64,000 nt of DNA, from NCBI RefSeq assembly GCF_030815985.1, contig NZ_JAUSXM010000001.1, positions 2,728,001-2,792,000 on the forward strand, in the 5' to 3' direction. Below are positions 43,366-52,272 of the stretch, piece after piece (position 1 is the stretch's first letter; every line of letters starts with the position of its first letter). Source of the DNA: Paenibacillus sp. W2I17. Lineage in GTDB: Bacteria; Bacillota; Bacilli; Paenibacillales; Paenibacillaceae. The translations under genes and the position numbers were made by a program. The notes under the pieces were generated by a model, which saw nothing but the letters and a program-made list of their open reading frames with translations, did not search any database and was not told the DNA's origin.

Positions 43366-46293
43366 TTACGGAAGACCAAATTCATTACGCTTGACTCGAA
43401 TCTCGTCCTGAATATATTGGGTATAATCCATGATGGATTCCCTGGCTTCCACTTGGCCAACAACGGTTTTGTAAAATGCATTGAACAGATGGCGGCCTGT
43501 AAAATAACCACCGGGTACTTCAGGAATACCCTTCACCGTCTCAAACTGTGCCTTGAGATTGGCGTAATCCTCCGCAGGCCACGGCAGGGAATCCAGCGCC
43601 TTGATGTTGGCCGTTGGATAACGGGCAGCGGCACCCATCAGTCCTTCCATCTCCCGTCCGAATTCAGCCTGAATCGGCGTACTGGTCCACCACTTCATGA
43701 ACTCCCACGCCGCGTCCTGATCCTTGGCACTCTCCAGCATCATGACAGCGCTGCCTCCACCTGGGACGTCACGATTCAAGGTACCATCTGCCTGAACGGT
43801 TCCTGGGACAGGAACGAATCCCCACAGTCCCCGAATCTCCGGAGCAAATACAGACAACTGGTTGTACATGGTGTAATCCGTTAGTCCAATAGGCATCTGT
43901 CCTGTCCGGAAACGATTGGCAAAATCATATTCCCGCTCCAGCTTGTAATCGGTGTAGAATTCCGTCCACTGCTTAAAGGTCTCGATTCCGATCCGGGAAT
44001 CCAGATCCGATTCTTTGTCATCGTTACGATAGAAGGCGCCGCCGTTCTGGAGCAGCATCGTTGCATACTGCGAGTTCGGCGGAATATTGACACCCTGCAT
44101 ATTCGCCTGGGTCACAACCGGCATGCCGAATTCCATGTGATTCTTGCTCAGAATCGCGAGTAGAGCCTCGACATCCTCCCAGTTCTGAGGCACTTCAAGT
44201 CCGAGTTCTTCGAGCACGTCTTTACGATAAAACAGCATGTTAAAGGTCTGTGTTTCCGGTAGGGCATATACGCCCGAATCATAGGCATACGGTACAATTG
44301 CACTTTCCCTGAACTCCTGTTCTACGGTGCTATAGTCGCTGAATTGCGTCAGATCTACAGCCGAGTTCCGCATCGCAAAGTTCACGGGCAGGTCATTACC
44401 GATCTGCATGGCAACATCGGGTCCTTCACCGGACAACGTCGCTGGCAGCAAGGTTCCCATGTTGACCAGCTTCAGATTCACGTTAATGCCACTGTCTGGT
44501 GTGAAGGTCTTGTCGATCATCGCCTTCATCGTATTCGCCTGGTCTCGTCCGCTACCAATCCAGACCGTTACCGTGCGCTGATCTTCTGAAGTGGCTACAT
44601 TGCCGATCTGGTTATAATCAATGAAGAACGAATGATAGAATATCTTGGCTTCATGACCAAGCTTCGCGAGTGGTCCCATGCCTGTTCCGGGAATATCACG
44701 GTCGATCGAAGTGACGTACAATGCATCGATCTCAAGGGGTTGCTCTCGTGCCTGCTGCACCCATGTTCCGAGACCACCCGTGTTGGTTTTGTAAGCCGCA
44801 AGCCGTCTTGGAATGGTATCCGGCTTGTCGATCATCTCGTCTAGTTGCAACGCCATCGTCTTGATCAGCGCTTCCTGATCGCTGGACTGTCCTGACAGAA
44901 GACGAAGCTGTGCGGCCACGTCTTTGAGTCGTTTACTTTCCCCGCTGAACACTTCCAGCAGGTTCGGAATCTGTTTCTCCACCCGGTAATCCCGGAATTC
45001 ATCAGGCTTCGTACCTGTAATCATCAGAATTCGTCGGTACATGGAGTTCAAGTTGTACAGACTGTCCTCCACATTGCGGATAAGAGGTGCAAAATCTCCG
45101 AGGCTGTTCTCCAGCCGCAGCACATGCTTTCCTTTTTCCAAGTGAAACTTGTATGCTTCCTTACCGCCCATGACGTCAATGCGATAGTCACTCTGATAAC
45201 GGAAAGGGGCTTTGGCCATCTCTGCAAACGGAACTTCACCATCAATGGTGAGTTTGCGTGTGGAATAGATGCCTTTGACAAAATTCTGCTGTCCGGTAAA
45301 ACCGATATGATAAAGTCCACTCTCCGGCACATCCACTTCCCATTCAATCCATTGTCCTGGCAAACGCCAGTTAAAGCCGCCAATCGTATTAATGCGTACC
45401 TGGGAAGCGCTGTAAGGAGATACAGCAGAACTTGACCTTTCGCTGGTCGGGTATAACGTAGGTGAAGATTTGGCAATCGCGGCTTCTCCTTCAATGCGAA
45501 TCAGTACATCCTTCGGCTGCCCGGAGGAATCCAACTGTTGTGCCCCCGCAGTCTCCGCGTAAGGAACAGCTGTCTTCTCATTGAAAAGACGAATGGACCG
45601 AATCACCATGGGTTCACGCGATGATTTTAGTGTTAGCGTGTGCTCTCCTTTTTCCAAATAAAACTTGAATGGAGTCTGTTCGTACCCGTCGGAGTCCTGA
45701 AACGTTTCTTCCATCCAGCGTGGTTGCTCCACTTGTCTCGGACGAAGATCATTTCCTTGATTATCCTGCTCAACAACATCTTTCTCATTGGCCCACACCC
45801 GGTCAAACTGCAAATAGGCGGCTTCCGCAAAAGGAAGTTCACCATCAATGTACAATGCACGCTCAATGGCCGAACTCTTGCCTTCAACGGGATAATAGAT
45901 GGCGGATAGGTTATACAGCCCGGTCTCCGGCACGTTAATGGTCCAATCGACTTGTCCGGTCTCTCCGGTATGGAGAGATACACCATCCATTCCCTCATAA
46001 TTAGTCAGTTTGCGGACGTCTTCACCTTCGGCTTTTATGTAATCTCCTGCTTCAATGGTGATGTCCACATTCGGCTGTGTAGCCTGATCCGTTCCGGATC
46101 GATACTGTTCGTATCCCTTTTTCTGCCGGGTCTGCTGCAAGACTGCATCCACTTCAATGGCAGGCAGACTGCCAGGCGGAATGTTTGCACTCTTTACATC
46201 AGCGCCGGTAGTTACATATAGAATGATGCAGGCTGCCGCCACGATGATTACTGTGGACGATATCCATGTCTTACGTTGTAGAATTCCAGCCAT
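43366..46293 (-). CDS. Solute-binding protein fused to two carbohydrate-binding-like modules
   Basis: About 975 residues. A membrane anchor (WISSTVIIVAAACIILYVT) is followed by two related beta-sandwich modules: roughly residues 83-240 (VPETGLYNLSAIYYPV, IDGELPFAEA, FKFYLEKGEHTL) and 265-400 (VPESGLYHIGFTGQQN, IDGEVPFAEM, YKFHLEKGKHVL). A helical spacer and a C-terminal family 1-like solute-binding domain (about 530-975; ALPETQTFNMLFYRKDVLEE, FMKWWTSTPIQAEFGREMEG) follow. The ATG at 46291-46293 has AGGAGG 9 bases upstream. At this length it is more than twice a normal binding protein. It likely tethers glycan and feeds permease pair 2. Confidence 0.82.
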   Translation of the reverse strand: MAGILQRKTWISSTVIIVAAACIILYVTTGADVKSANIPPGSLPAIEVDAVLQQTRQKKGYEQYRSGTDQATQPNVDITIEAGDYIKAEGEDVRKLTNYEGMDGVSLHTGETGQVDWTINVPETGLYNLSAIYYPVEGKSSAIERALYIDGELPFAEAAYLQFDRVWANEKDVVEQDNQGNDLRPRQVEQPRWMEETFQDSDGYEQTPFKFYLEKGEHTLTLKSSREPMVIRSIRLFNEKTAVPYAETAGAQQLDSSGQPKDVLIRIEGEAAIAKSSPTLYPTSERSSSAVSPYSASQVRINTIGGFNWRLPGQWIEWEVDVPESGLYHIGFTGQQNFVKGIYSTRKLTIDGEVPFAEMAKAPFRYQSDYRIDVMGGKEAYKFHLEKGKHVLRLENSLGDFAPLIRNVEDSLYNLNSMYRRILMITGTKPDEFRDYRVEKQIPNLLEVFSGESKRLKDVAAQLRLLSGQSSDQEALIKTMALQLDEMIDKPDTIPRRLAAYKTNTGGLGTWVQQAREQPLEIDALYVTSIDRDIPGTGMGPLAKLGHEAKIFYHSFFIDYNQIGNVATSEDQRTVTVWIGSGRDQANTMKAMIDKTFTPDSGINVNLKLVNMGTLLPATLSGEGPDVAMQIGNDLPVNFAMRNSAVDLTQFSDYSTVEQEFRESAIVPYAYDSGVYALPETQTFNMLFYRKDVLEELGLEVPQNWEDVEALLAILSKNHMEFGMPVVTQANMQGVNIPPNSQYATMLLQNGGAFYRNDDKESDLDSRIGIETFKQWTEFYTDYKLEREYDFANRFRTGQMPIGLTDYTMYNQLSVFAPEIRGLWGFVPVPGTVQADGTLNRDVPGGGSAVMMLESAKDQDAAWEFMKWWTSTPIQAEFGREMEGLMGAAARYPTANIKALDSLPWPAEDYANLKAQFETVKGIPEVPGGYFTGRHLFNAFYKTVVGQVEARESIMDYTQYIQDEIRVKRNEFGLP

Positions 46294-46417
46294 CCTACGA
46301 GTCCTCCTCATCAAGGCTGATGCCAGCAATGCCGATTTGGTGGTTCAGGAAAAGGGGCTACGTGCAACATTGCCGACACGAGCCCCTGCCTGAATCGTTT
46401 GCTGGTGATAAGTGTTG

Positions 46418-47800
46418 TTATTGTTTTCCGAGTTTATCAATTGCAGCTTGTGCCTGTGCTTTGTATTTCTCGGCTGTTGCTGTCACGGAAGCGTTGTTTT
46501 TGATGATATCGTTCACGTAATCTCCAAATGGGTAACCCGTGTAAGCATCATCCAGCAAAATGCGGCCCGTTCCAGCGATGTGCTCGCGAATGATCGCAAT
46601 ATCCTTCTCATCGGTATAACGACTCTCCAGATAATCTTGACCTGGATACTCTTCGATCTGCGGGATGTCGAAGGTCTCTTCATAGATTTGGTAGACGATC
46701 TTTGGATCCTCCACACCTTTTGGAATGAACTTCGCTGATGCCGCGTTGTTTGCATACGTTACCTCTTTGCTACCCTGTGGCCCGTTCGGAATCGGTACAA
46801 CACCAACAGCAAAGGTGAGATCGCCCAACTGCCATTCAGCAGCGGTGAACAGAGCTACATCTCCATCTTTGAACGTATTGCTTTCCTCCCAGTTGGTTTT
46901 GTCACCGGTTTTGACCTTCACGACATTCTCCACGTTATACAGGCGTTTGACGAATTCAGCAGCTTCAATCGTTTTCGGATCGGATAATCCTTCTTTGCTA
47001 TTTGTATCATCCACGATGGTTCCACCGTTGGCTGCAGTAAAATGACGAACGACATCAAGGGCCCAGCCAGAAAATCCGTATACATCTGTTTTGCCGTCAT
47101 TATCCGTATCTTTGGTTGCCTGTTTGGCGAGTTCCAAGAATTTATCCCAATTCCATTCACCTTGGTTATACAGTTCCTGCGGATCAGGTAATGACAGTTT
47201 TTTGAACAAGTCACGATTATAGTGAAGTCCCAGACCGATGCTGGTTGGAGATTCGAAGGCGTATTCGTTGCCTGCAATGGCAGGGAATTTAGCAATCAGG
47301 TTTGCCTCTTGGTTAATGTTGTTCTCAGGTGTAGTGAATTCGGAGATGGGCAACAATTGCCCTTTGAGGATGGCAGGTAGTGCGGATTTATATTCCATCT
47401 GAACGATGTCAGCGAATGGTTCGCCGGCTAGTGCAGACGTTGTGAATTTGTTCATGTATTCTTCGAAAGGTACGTTGACGAACTCCAGTTTCACGTTGTA
47501 TTTCTTCTCTACCTCTGCAATTTTATCGAGTCTGGCCTTATCCGAGGCCGTCTCTCCCGCCGGTTTCAGATCCCACCAGGCCGCAACCTTGATGACACGT
47601 CCACCCAGATCAGGCACATTTGCCACAGCTTCTTCCGCTACGTCTTCTTTCTCTGTTTCAGCAACTTCGGTGCTGTTGCCTGAGTTCGTTGTTCCCTCTG
47701 CATCAGTCTCCGTCTGCGTTGTCCCCCCACCACTGCAAGCGGATACAAAAAGAATCACAGCCAATAACATCAGAGGTAGAACATTCCATCTTCTCATCAT
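46418..47800 (-). CDS. Extracellular sugar-binding lipoprotein of an ABC transporter
   Basis: 460 residues. The signal peptide ends in the lipobox FVSAC with Cys22, and a Gly/Thr/Ser/Glu linker follows. The mature part has GRVIKVAAWWDLKPAG, YNRDLFKKLSLPDPQ and NWDKFLELAKQATKDTDNDGKTDVYGF, typical of cluster-1 carbohydrate-binding proteins. The ATG at 47798-47800 has GGGAGGTTG upstream. It is the first gene of the sugar operon and is divergent from the LacI gene; a LacI-type operator region lies between them. Confidence 0.9.
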   Translation of the reverse strand: MMRRWNVLPLMLLAVILFVSACSGGGTTQTETDAEGTTNSGNSTEVAETEKEDVAEEAVANVPDLGGRVIKVAAWWDLKPAGETASDKARLDKIAEVEKKYNVKLEFVNVPFEEYMNKFTTSALAGEPFADIVQMEYKSALPAILKGQLLPISEFTTPENNINQEANLIAKFPAIAGNEYAFESPTSIGLGLHYNRDLFKKLSLPDPQELYNQGEWNWDKFLELAKQATKDTDNDGKTDVYGFSGWALDVVRHFTAANGGTIVDDTNSKEGLSDPKTIEAAEFVKRLYNVENVVKVKTGDKTNWEESNTFKDGDVALFTAAEWQLGDLTFAVGVVPIPNGPQGSKEVTYANNAASAKFIPKGVEDPKIVYQIYEETFDIPQIEEYPGQDYLESRYTDEKDIAIIREHIAGTGRILLDDAYTGYPFGDYVNDIIKNNASVTATAEKYKAQAQAAIDKLGKQ

Positions 47801-47910
47801 GATTTTAACAACCTCCCCGAATGTGTATGCCAATCATGGTTCACCCTAAATCATTAACCCCGCTCATCAACCAATCGAAAATAAACGACCACCACCATTT
47901 GTTATTTTCT

Positions 47911-47929
47911 TGTTTGTTTTTGACAAACA
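47911..47929. promoter_or_regulatory. Operator-like dyad at the sugar-operon start site
   Basis: TGTTTGT-TTTTG-ACAAACA has perfect 7-base arms. It lies immediately downstream of the -10 box at 47931-47936, so it covers the expected transcription start, where a repressor would block. Confidence 0.55.
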
Positions 47930-47930
47930 A

Positions 47931-47959
47931 AATTTAACACAGCAAAATGTAAGCGTCAA
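47931..47959 (-). promoter_or_regulatory. Sigma-A promoter of the sugar operon
   Basis: On the - strand TTGACG (47954-47959) and TAAATT (47931-47936) are spaced by 17 bases. The leader to the binding-protein start is about 125 bases. Confidence 0.6.
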
Positions 47960-48093
47960 CATTTTTGTTGTTAACATTTTCTGTTTTATTCTGATAAAAT
48001 GCTGATGAAGCTATATTTTAGCTGTATTACAGCTTATTCACCAAGCCAGTTCCTAAGTACACACTTGTTATAATCAGCACTACATTTCAATCA

Positions 48094-48118
48094 TTTGTTA
48101 TTTTATTTAAATAACAAA
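48094..48118. promoter_or_regulatory. Perfect 10-5-10 palindrome, likely LacI-family operator
   Basis: TTTGTTATTT and AAATAACAAA are exact inverse arms around TATTT. The same TTTGTTATTT half occurs at 47898-47907 in the operon leader, 196 bases away, which would permit looping between sites. Confidence 0.6.
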
Positions 48119-48258
48119 ATAATAATTTCTGAGACAAAATTCGTCATACTATCTGAAAATGTGCTTACCTTCACGTTGGATGGCTATCGTAAAATGCTGC
48201 GAATCACTAACATTTTGAATTCTCTATCCGTTATTAGATTAAGAGAAATACATCATGT

Positions 48259-48264
48259 TATACT
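48259..48264 (+). promoter_or_regulatory. Extended -10 element for the lacI gene
   Basis: TGT precedes TATACT (48259-48264), giving a TGnTATACT extended -10. It lies 62 bases before the regulator start. The -35 at 17-base spacing (GATTAA) is weak. Confidence 0.45.
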
Positions 48265-48325
48265 AGAACCAGTTGGATATCGCTCCAAATAAGGAATACG
48301 GCAGAACTACGAGTGTAAGGATGGT

Positions 48326-49366
48326 ATGATGAAGACAAAGGTAACAATTCAGGAGATTGCACATTTTACGGGTTTGTCGAAATTCGCGGTGTCACGAGCT
48401 TTGTCTGGAAAATCGGGAGTTAGCGATCAAACGAGGGATGTCATTCTCAAGGCCGCTGGCAAACTTGGATATTTCAAAGATAACAGCATGTTGTCTGGTG
48501 AACTGTATAACAACCATGAAATTCAGGAAACGAAGAACACACGTTCAAGCGGAACGATCTTGATTTTGTTCCCCAATGTTCGGTACCAAAATCAAGACTC
48601 CGTATACTGGGGCCCCGTCTTTAACGGGATCTCTTCCAAGCTGAACCAAAAAGGGATTAATATTCTGACCTTGACGGAACCCTCAGCAGACCAGCTATTT
48701 ACCCTGCTCAACCCGGATGCCATTCGAGGAATCATTACCGTTGGCTCGATCTCTACCCCGATTCTGCTTGAAATCAAACGGCTCAGTATTCCGGTTGTGA
48801 TGGTCGATCATCTGGACCCTGTTTTTCACAGTGACAGCATATTCACCGATAACTTTGCATCCATGCGCGAGATCATGCTCTATTTGCTCCGCAAGGGCTT
48901 CAAAACATTCCAGTTCGTTGGCAATATCGGGGATGCTCATAGCTTCTATGAACGCTGGATTGCTTATACTTCTGTGCTTATGGGTCATGGGATGGAAATA
49001 CATCAGATTCCCGAGCTGAGTAATCAGGCATTGGATGAGTTCCGCCAGACGTTCACTTCGGTGATCAGTGAGGATAACCTGCCTGAAGTGTTTGTATGTG
49101 CGAATGATTTCTATGGGCTATACACCATAGAAGCCCTTGAGAGTATGGGTATTCGTGTACCCGATCAGTGTGTTGTCACGGGATTTGATAATCTATACGA
49201 CAATATCCCATTACTGGCTACAGTTAATGTGAGCAAGGAGTTGCTCGGTGCGCGTGCAGTGGATCAGATGTTATGGCGCATTGCGAATCCAGAGAGCAAC
49301 GTCGAGAAAAAGTTGATTCTTGCTGACGTCATTATTCGTGAACAGTTCGGCAGGCATAGTGGGTAA
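48326..49366 (+). CDS. LacI-family transcriptional regulator
   Basis: 346 residues. The helix-turn-helix and hinge read TIQEIAHFTGLSKFAVSRALSGKSGVSDQTRD, followed by a periplasmic-binding-like effector domain ending VNVSKELLGARAVDQMLWRI. The position beside a divergent sugar operon and several operator-like palindromes between them indicate that it controls that operon and perhaps itself. ATG 48326 and the adjacent ATG 48329 are both possible starts after AAGGA. Confidence 0.9.
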   Translation: MMKTKVTIQEIAHFTGLSKFAVSRALSGKSGVSDQTRDVILKAAGKLGYFKDNSMLSGELYNNHEIQETKNTRSSGTILILFPNVRYQNQDSVYWGPVFNGISSKLNQKGINILTLTEPSADQLFTLLNPDAIRGIITVGSISTPILLEIKRLSIPVVMVDHLDPVFHSDSIFTDNFASMREIMLYLLRKGFKTFQFVGNIGDAHSFYERWIAYTSVLMGHGMEIHQIPELSNQALDEFRQTFTSVISEDNLPEVFVCANDFYGLYTIEALESMGIRVPDQCVVTGFDNLYDNIPLLATVNVSKELLGARAVDQMLWRIANPESNVEKKLILADVIIREQFGRHSG

Positions 49367-49379
49367 TATGACAAAATAT

Positions 49380-49423
49380 CAAATACCCCTTTAACCGTAT
49401 TTGTGCGGCTATAGGGGTATTTG
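49380..49423 (+). terminator. Terminator after the lacI gene
   Basis: CAAATACCCCT (49380-49390) and AGGGGTATTTG (49413-49423) form a perfect 11-bp stem followed by GATTGTTGTATGTTG. It lies 13 bases past the stop and also separates the convergent DUF4272 gene. Confidence 0.75.
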
Positions 49424-49485
49424 GATTGTTGTATGTTGTGTAATGTTTATTGTTTATTTACAATAGGCCGTCACATCATCCCGTT

Positions 49486-50664
49486 CTACGTATCTGTACG
49501 CACATCATCCCACGCCTGATCCAGGTAACAGATTAGCCAGTTCAATGCACGGTGACGTTCATAGGCCACCCCGCCATTCAAACCAGCGGGAGGCGTTCTG
49601 TCATTTACCCGACTATCCACACATACCCAGTTGTAACGGTAGATCAGATCTGCTTCATCCAGAATCTCGCTCTTGCTACGCAGAGATGCATCGGAGAGAA
49701 AGTCGGTAAAACTATCCTTCTGGTGCAAATAACCGACATCCTTCCCTACGTTACATAACTCCATTGGTGCGCCCAGCTCCTTCACATAACCAAGCGCCCA
49801 CAACATCACGTGGTACGCTTCATATCCCCAGGAGAAGGAAATAATCTCCTGCTGCTCTGCTCCGTGCTGGTCGATAAACCTCTTCTCTACGGGTGAGAAA
49901 AAGGAGTCAGCCTCATACTTGTCGATCACTTCCTGAACCAGTGCTGCGGTATCATCCGCACTTTCGCCGGCTCCCAGACACTCACCCTTAAGCGCGGCAA
50001 GACATAGGGCAACCGCACGGCGCGCAACTTCCTCTTTACTCCGAATCGTGGTGTGCTCATCTCCGGCCCTTGCGGGCAAGTGCGCATTATACGGAATGCC
50101 TTGTTCAGTCAACAGTTGCTCTGAACGTGCTTTACGTTGAATGCCAGACTCCGACTGAGGTCTGTTACCGTCAAGGAAACTGGTGTGCGCTGTCACCGTG
50201 TAATCCTCCACTTCGGATTCTCCATTCACATCCAGCAATAACTGGCCTTGTGCGTTCAGCAGAGATCCACCTCCCCAGAAGATGACGGCATCCAGCGCAT
50301 CAGCCAAACGCAACAATTCGCCGAAGAATTCTTCCGATATGTCCTCTTCCGTCTCAATACCAACCACCATGTTCAATGTGGAACATTTGATCAATACCTT
50401 TTCCTGGAGCGAAGCATTGCGCCCCTCAATCTGACTTAAAAATCCAAGCATCCCCTGAATCATTGTCGTAAATTCCTCAGGATGTGTCTGGCTGGTCATG
50501 ATATTAAAGCCTTTGGTCTTCTTACTGAGCCATTTTTTCTGAGTCACTTGAATATGGGTTTTGCCTTCCCGGCCTTTAATCGTATCCTCGGGATAGATGG
50601 ATTGAATCACTTCAAACAGCTGATCCAGGTCAAACTGAGAGCTATATATCGCACAATTTCTCAT
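49486..50664 (-). CDS. DUF4272 domain protein
   Basis: 392 residues, cytoplasmic. The C-terminal DUF4272 domain is clear: ARRAVALCLAALKGECLG, FFSPVEKRFIDQHG, SWGYEAYHVMLWALGYV, SKSEILDEADLIYRYNWVCVD and YERHRALNWLICYLDQAWDD. Its function is unknown. The frame runs 92 codons farther upstream, but that part is only the palindromic repeat read through; the ATG at 50662-50664 with GAGAGGGTGA upstream is the real start. The repeat therefore forms its promoter region. Confidence 0.88.
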   Translation of the reverse strand: MRNCAIYSSQFDLDQLFEVIQSIYPEDTIKGREGKTHIQVTQKKWLSKKTKGFNIMTSQTHPEEFTTMIQGMLGFLSQIEGRNASLQEKVLIKCSTLNMVVGIETEEDISEEFFGELLRLADALDAVIFWGGGSLLNAQGQLLLDVNGESEVEDYTVTAHTSFLDGNRPQSESGIQRKARSEQLLTEQGIPYNAHLPARAGDEHTTIRSKEEVARRAVALCLAALKGECLGAGESADDTAALVQEVIDKYEADSFFSPVEKRFIDQHGAEQQEIISFSWGYEAYHVMLWALGYVKELGAPMELCNVGKDVGYLHQKDSFTDFLSDASLRSKSEILDEADLIYRYNWVCVDSRVNDRTPPAGLNGGVAYERHRALNWLICYLDQAWDDVRTDT

Positions 50665-50680
50665 GAAGTTCACCCTCTCT

Positions 50681-50873
50681 ATATATAGTTCAACTAATGA
50701 ATATTTACACTGGCACTCCGATGGCAGAATAACTTTCCGATCGCTGTTATCCCCAGATTTTTTTATTCCTTTTTTTTGGAAAGGGAAAATCCGGTGATAA
50801 AGGTGAACGCTCCGCTTCTTCAAGTTATTTCTGCCCTCTCCGTTATCGTGTAAATGTTCAGTTGAACATATAT
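50681..50873. repeat. Dispersed palindromic repeat, compact full copy
   Basis: A 193-bp imperfect palindrome. The left end ATATATAGTTCAACT and right end GTTGAACATATAT are inverted relatives. The arms carry TTTACACTGGCACTCCGATG against CTCTCCGTTATCGTGTAAA, and the core TTATCCCCAGATTTT (50747-50761) pairs with AAAATCCGGTGATAA (50786-50800). It occupies almost the whole interval between the rtcB stop and the DUF4272 start, ending 2 bases from the rtcB stop. Confidence 0.85.
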
Positions 50874-50875
50874 GA

Positions 50876-52096
50876 CTAATCCTTGTATGGATCGAATTCA
50901 TTACCTCCGGCCATGGCGACACCAACAGGACGCAGCACATGGTTGATTTTCAGCGTATTCGCATGTGCGTTCAGCACGTCTTGTAGTTTCTTGTACACAA
51001 ACGGACTTTCGTCTGTGCCCGCTCCCCGCAGTTCGACACCATAGGTACGAATCGCCTCATGCATCTGTGCTTCGCTAATCTCGCCGCCCATGCGTGTGCG
51101 CAGCTTGTAATTCATTTTGCCAGCCGCTTGGGTTCGGCTCATCGTGCGCCCTGCCCCATGTACGGTGCTGCGGAATGATTCGGTATTCTCCTCGCTGTGG
51201 ATCCCCTCCACAATTACCGAGATATCACCCATACTGCCTCCAACAAAACCGAGTTGCCCGGGTGCCAGTGGCGTTGCACCTTTGCGGACCACAACTACCT
51301 CTTCACCCATGTGTTGTTCCTTCCAGGCAAAGTTGTGATGGTTATGAACGGCGTATTCAGCACTTGCTCCCAGAATTCCGAGCACCTGTTCAATAACATA
51401 GTCGCGTCCTGCATAGGCGTATCGGCCCGCCAAAGTCATTCCATCCCAATACATATCACCCATTTCGCTGTTCAGGTCAAACAACGTAGGCGGTTGATCC
51501 ATCGATTCGCCAGGAGCTTTGCCACTGAACTGACGTCCTGCAGCAAGGTTAAGGAATCCACTCGCCACTTTATGACCGAACCCGCGGCTGCCAAAATGAT
51601 TCGCGATCCACACCTTTCCCGTTGCCTCTTCTACAAAAATATCCACGAAATGATTGCCACTGCCTACGGTTCCGAGTTGGTTGCGTGCAAGTGTCTTCAG
51701 CTTATGTTGTAATCCCGGTTCAATGGTATCAAACAGCTTCCAGCTCGCGTTGTCGAACAGCTCATGATCCACGGGTGTTGGATTGTTACGACCCACGCCG
51801 AAAGAAATGGTCGAATTGATGTCATCCATGATCGTTACAATCTGATCCCGAATATCTTCCCACATCAGATTTGTACGCACAGCCTTATTGCCACAGGCAA
51901 TATCATATCCGACACCTGACGGACTGATCATATTCCGATAAGCAACAACACCACCGATGGGTTGCGAGTAACCTTTGTGATGGTCGGCCATCAGAGCCAC
52001 ACCTAATACATCTCCATATTGCGAGCAAGTCACCGCCTGACTTACGGCGTTCTCCAGCGGCTCCCCCCAGACTTTAATGTTATCTACGATCCGCAT
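50876..52096 (-). CDS. rtcB: RtcB family RNA ligase
   Basis: 406 residues of the GTP- and manganese-dependent RNA-splicing ligase family that joins 2',3'-cyclic phosphate (or 3'-phosphate) ends to 5'-OH ends. SPSGVGYDIACG holds the metal-binding cysteine region, NHFVDIF and VHNHHNFAW supply histidines, and STVHGAGRTMSR holds the guanylylated histidine. GGAGGT precedes the ATG. It has no archease gene beside it. A repair role in RNA damage is known for relatives; the target here is unknown. Confidence 0.92.
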   Translation of the reverse strand: MRIVDNIKVWGEPLENAVSQAVTCSQYGDVLGVALMADHHKGYSQPIGGVVAYRNMISPSGVGYDIACGNKAVRTNLMWEDIRDQIVTIMDDINSTISFGVGRNNPTPVDHELFDNASWKLFDTIEPGLQHKLKTLARNQLGTVGSGNHFVDIFVEEATGKVWIANHFGSRGFGHKVASGFLNLAAGRQFSGKAPGESMDQPPTLFDLNSEMGDMYWDGMTLAGRYAYAGRDYVIEQVLGILGASAEYAVHNHHNFAWKEQHMGEEVVVVRKGATPLAPGQLGFVGGSMGDISVIVEGIHSEENTESFRSTVHGAGRTMSRTQAAGKMNYKLRTRMGGEISEAQMHEAIRTYGVELRGAGTDESPFVYKKLQDVLNAHANTLKINHVLRPVGVAMAGGNEFDPYKD

Positions 52097-52226
52097 GATT
52101 GTGTTAACCTCCTATGTATTTTTTTGAGCATACATCTTTTATTTTTATACTGTTGTTCTCATTAGTTTAACAAAGATCAGCGTTGCTCGAAACGTCGTCT
52201 TCCTTCAGTTCACCATTATCTGCGCA

Positions 52227-52249
52227 TAAAAAAAAGAGAGCTAGGCTCC
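52227..52249 (-). terminator. Terminator after the small secreted-protein gene
   Basis: On the - strand GGGAGC-CTA-GCTCTC, with one G-U pair, is followed by eight U residues. It lies 24 bases past the stop at 52273. Confidence 0.8.
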
Positions 52250-52272
52250 CTTTTCTCACGGTTGGTTCCTAT

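Larger units (their letters stand above)
47801..48325. promoter_or_regulatory. Divergent control region of the sugar operon and lacI gene
   Basis: This 525-base A/T-rich gap has no gene. It contains a promoter reading left toward the binding-protein gene (47931-47959), an overlapping dyad (47911-47929), a repeated TTTGTTATTT element (47898-47907 and 48094-48103), a 10-5-10 perfect palindrome (48094-48118) and an extended -10 for lacI (48259-48264). Confidence 0.7.

Noticed and set aside
50665..50940. A 92-codon N-terminal extension of the DUF4272 gene
   Set aside because: It is only the palindromic repeat read through in one frame. A proper ribosome site precedes the ATG at 50662-50664.
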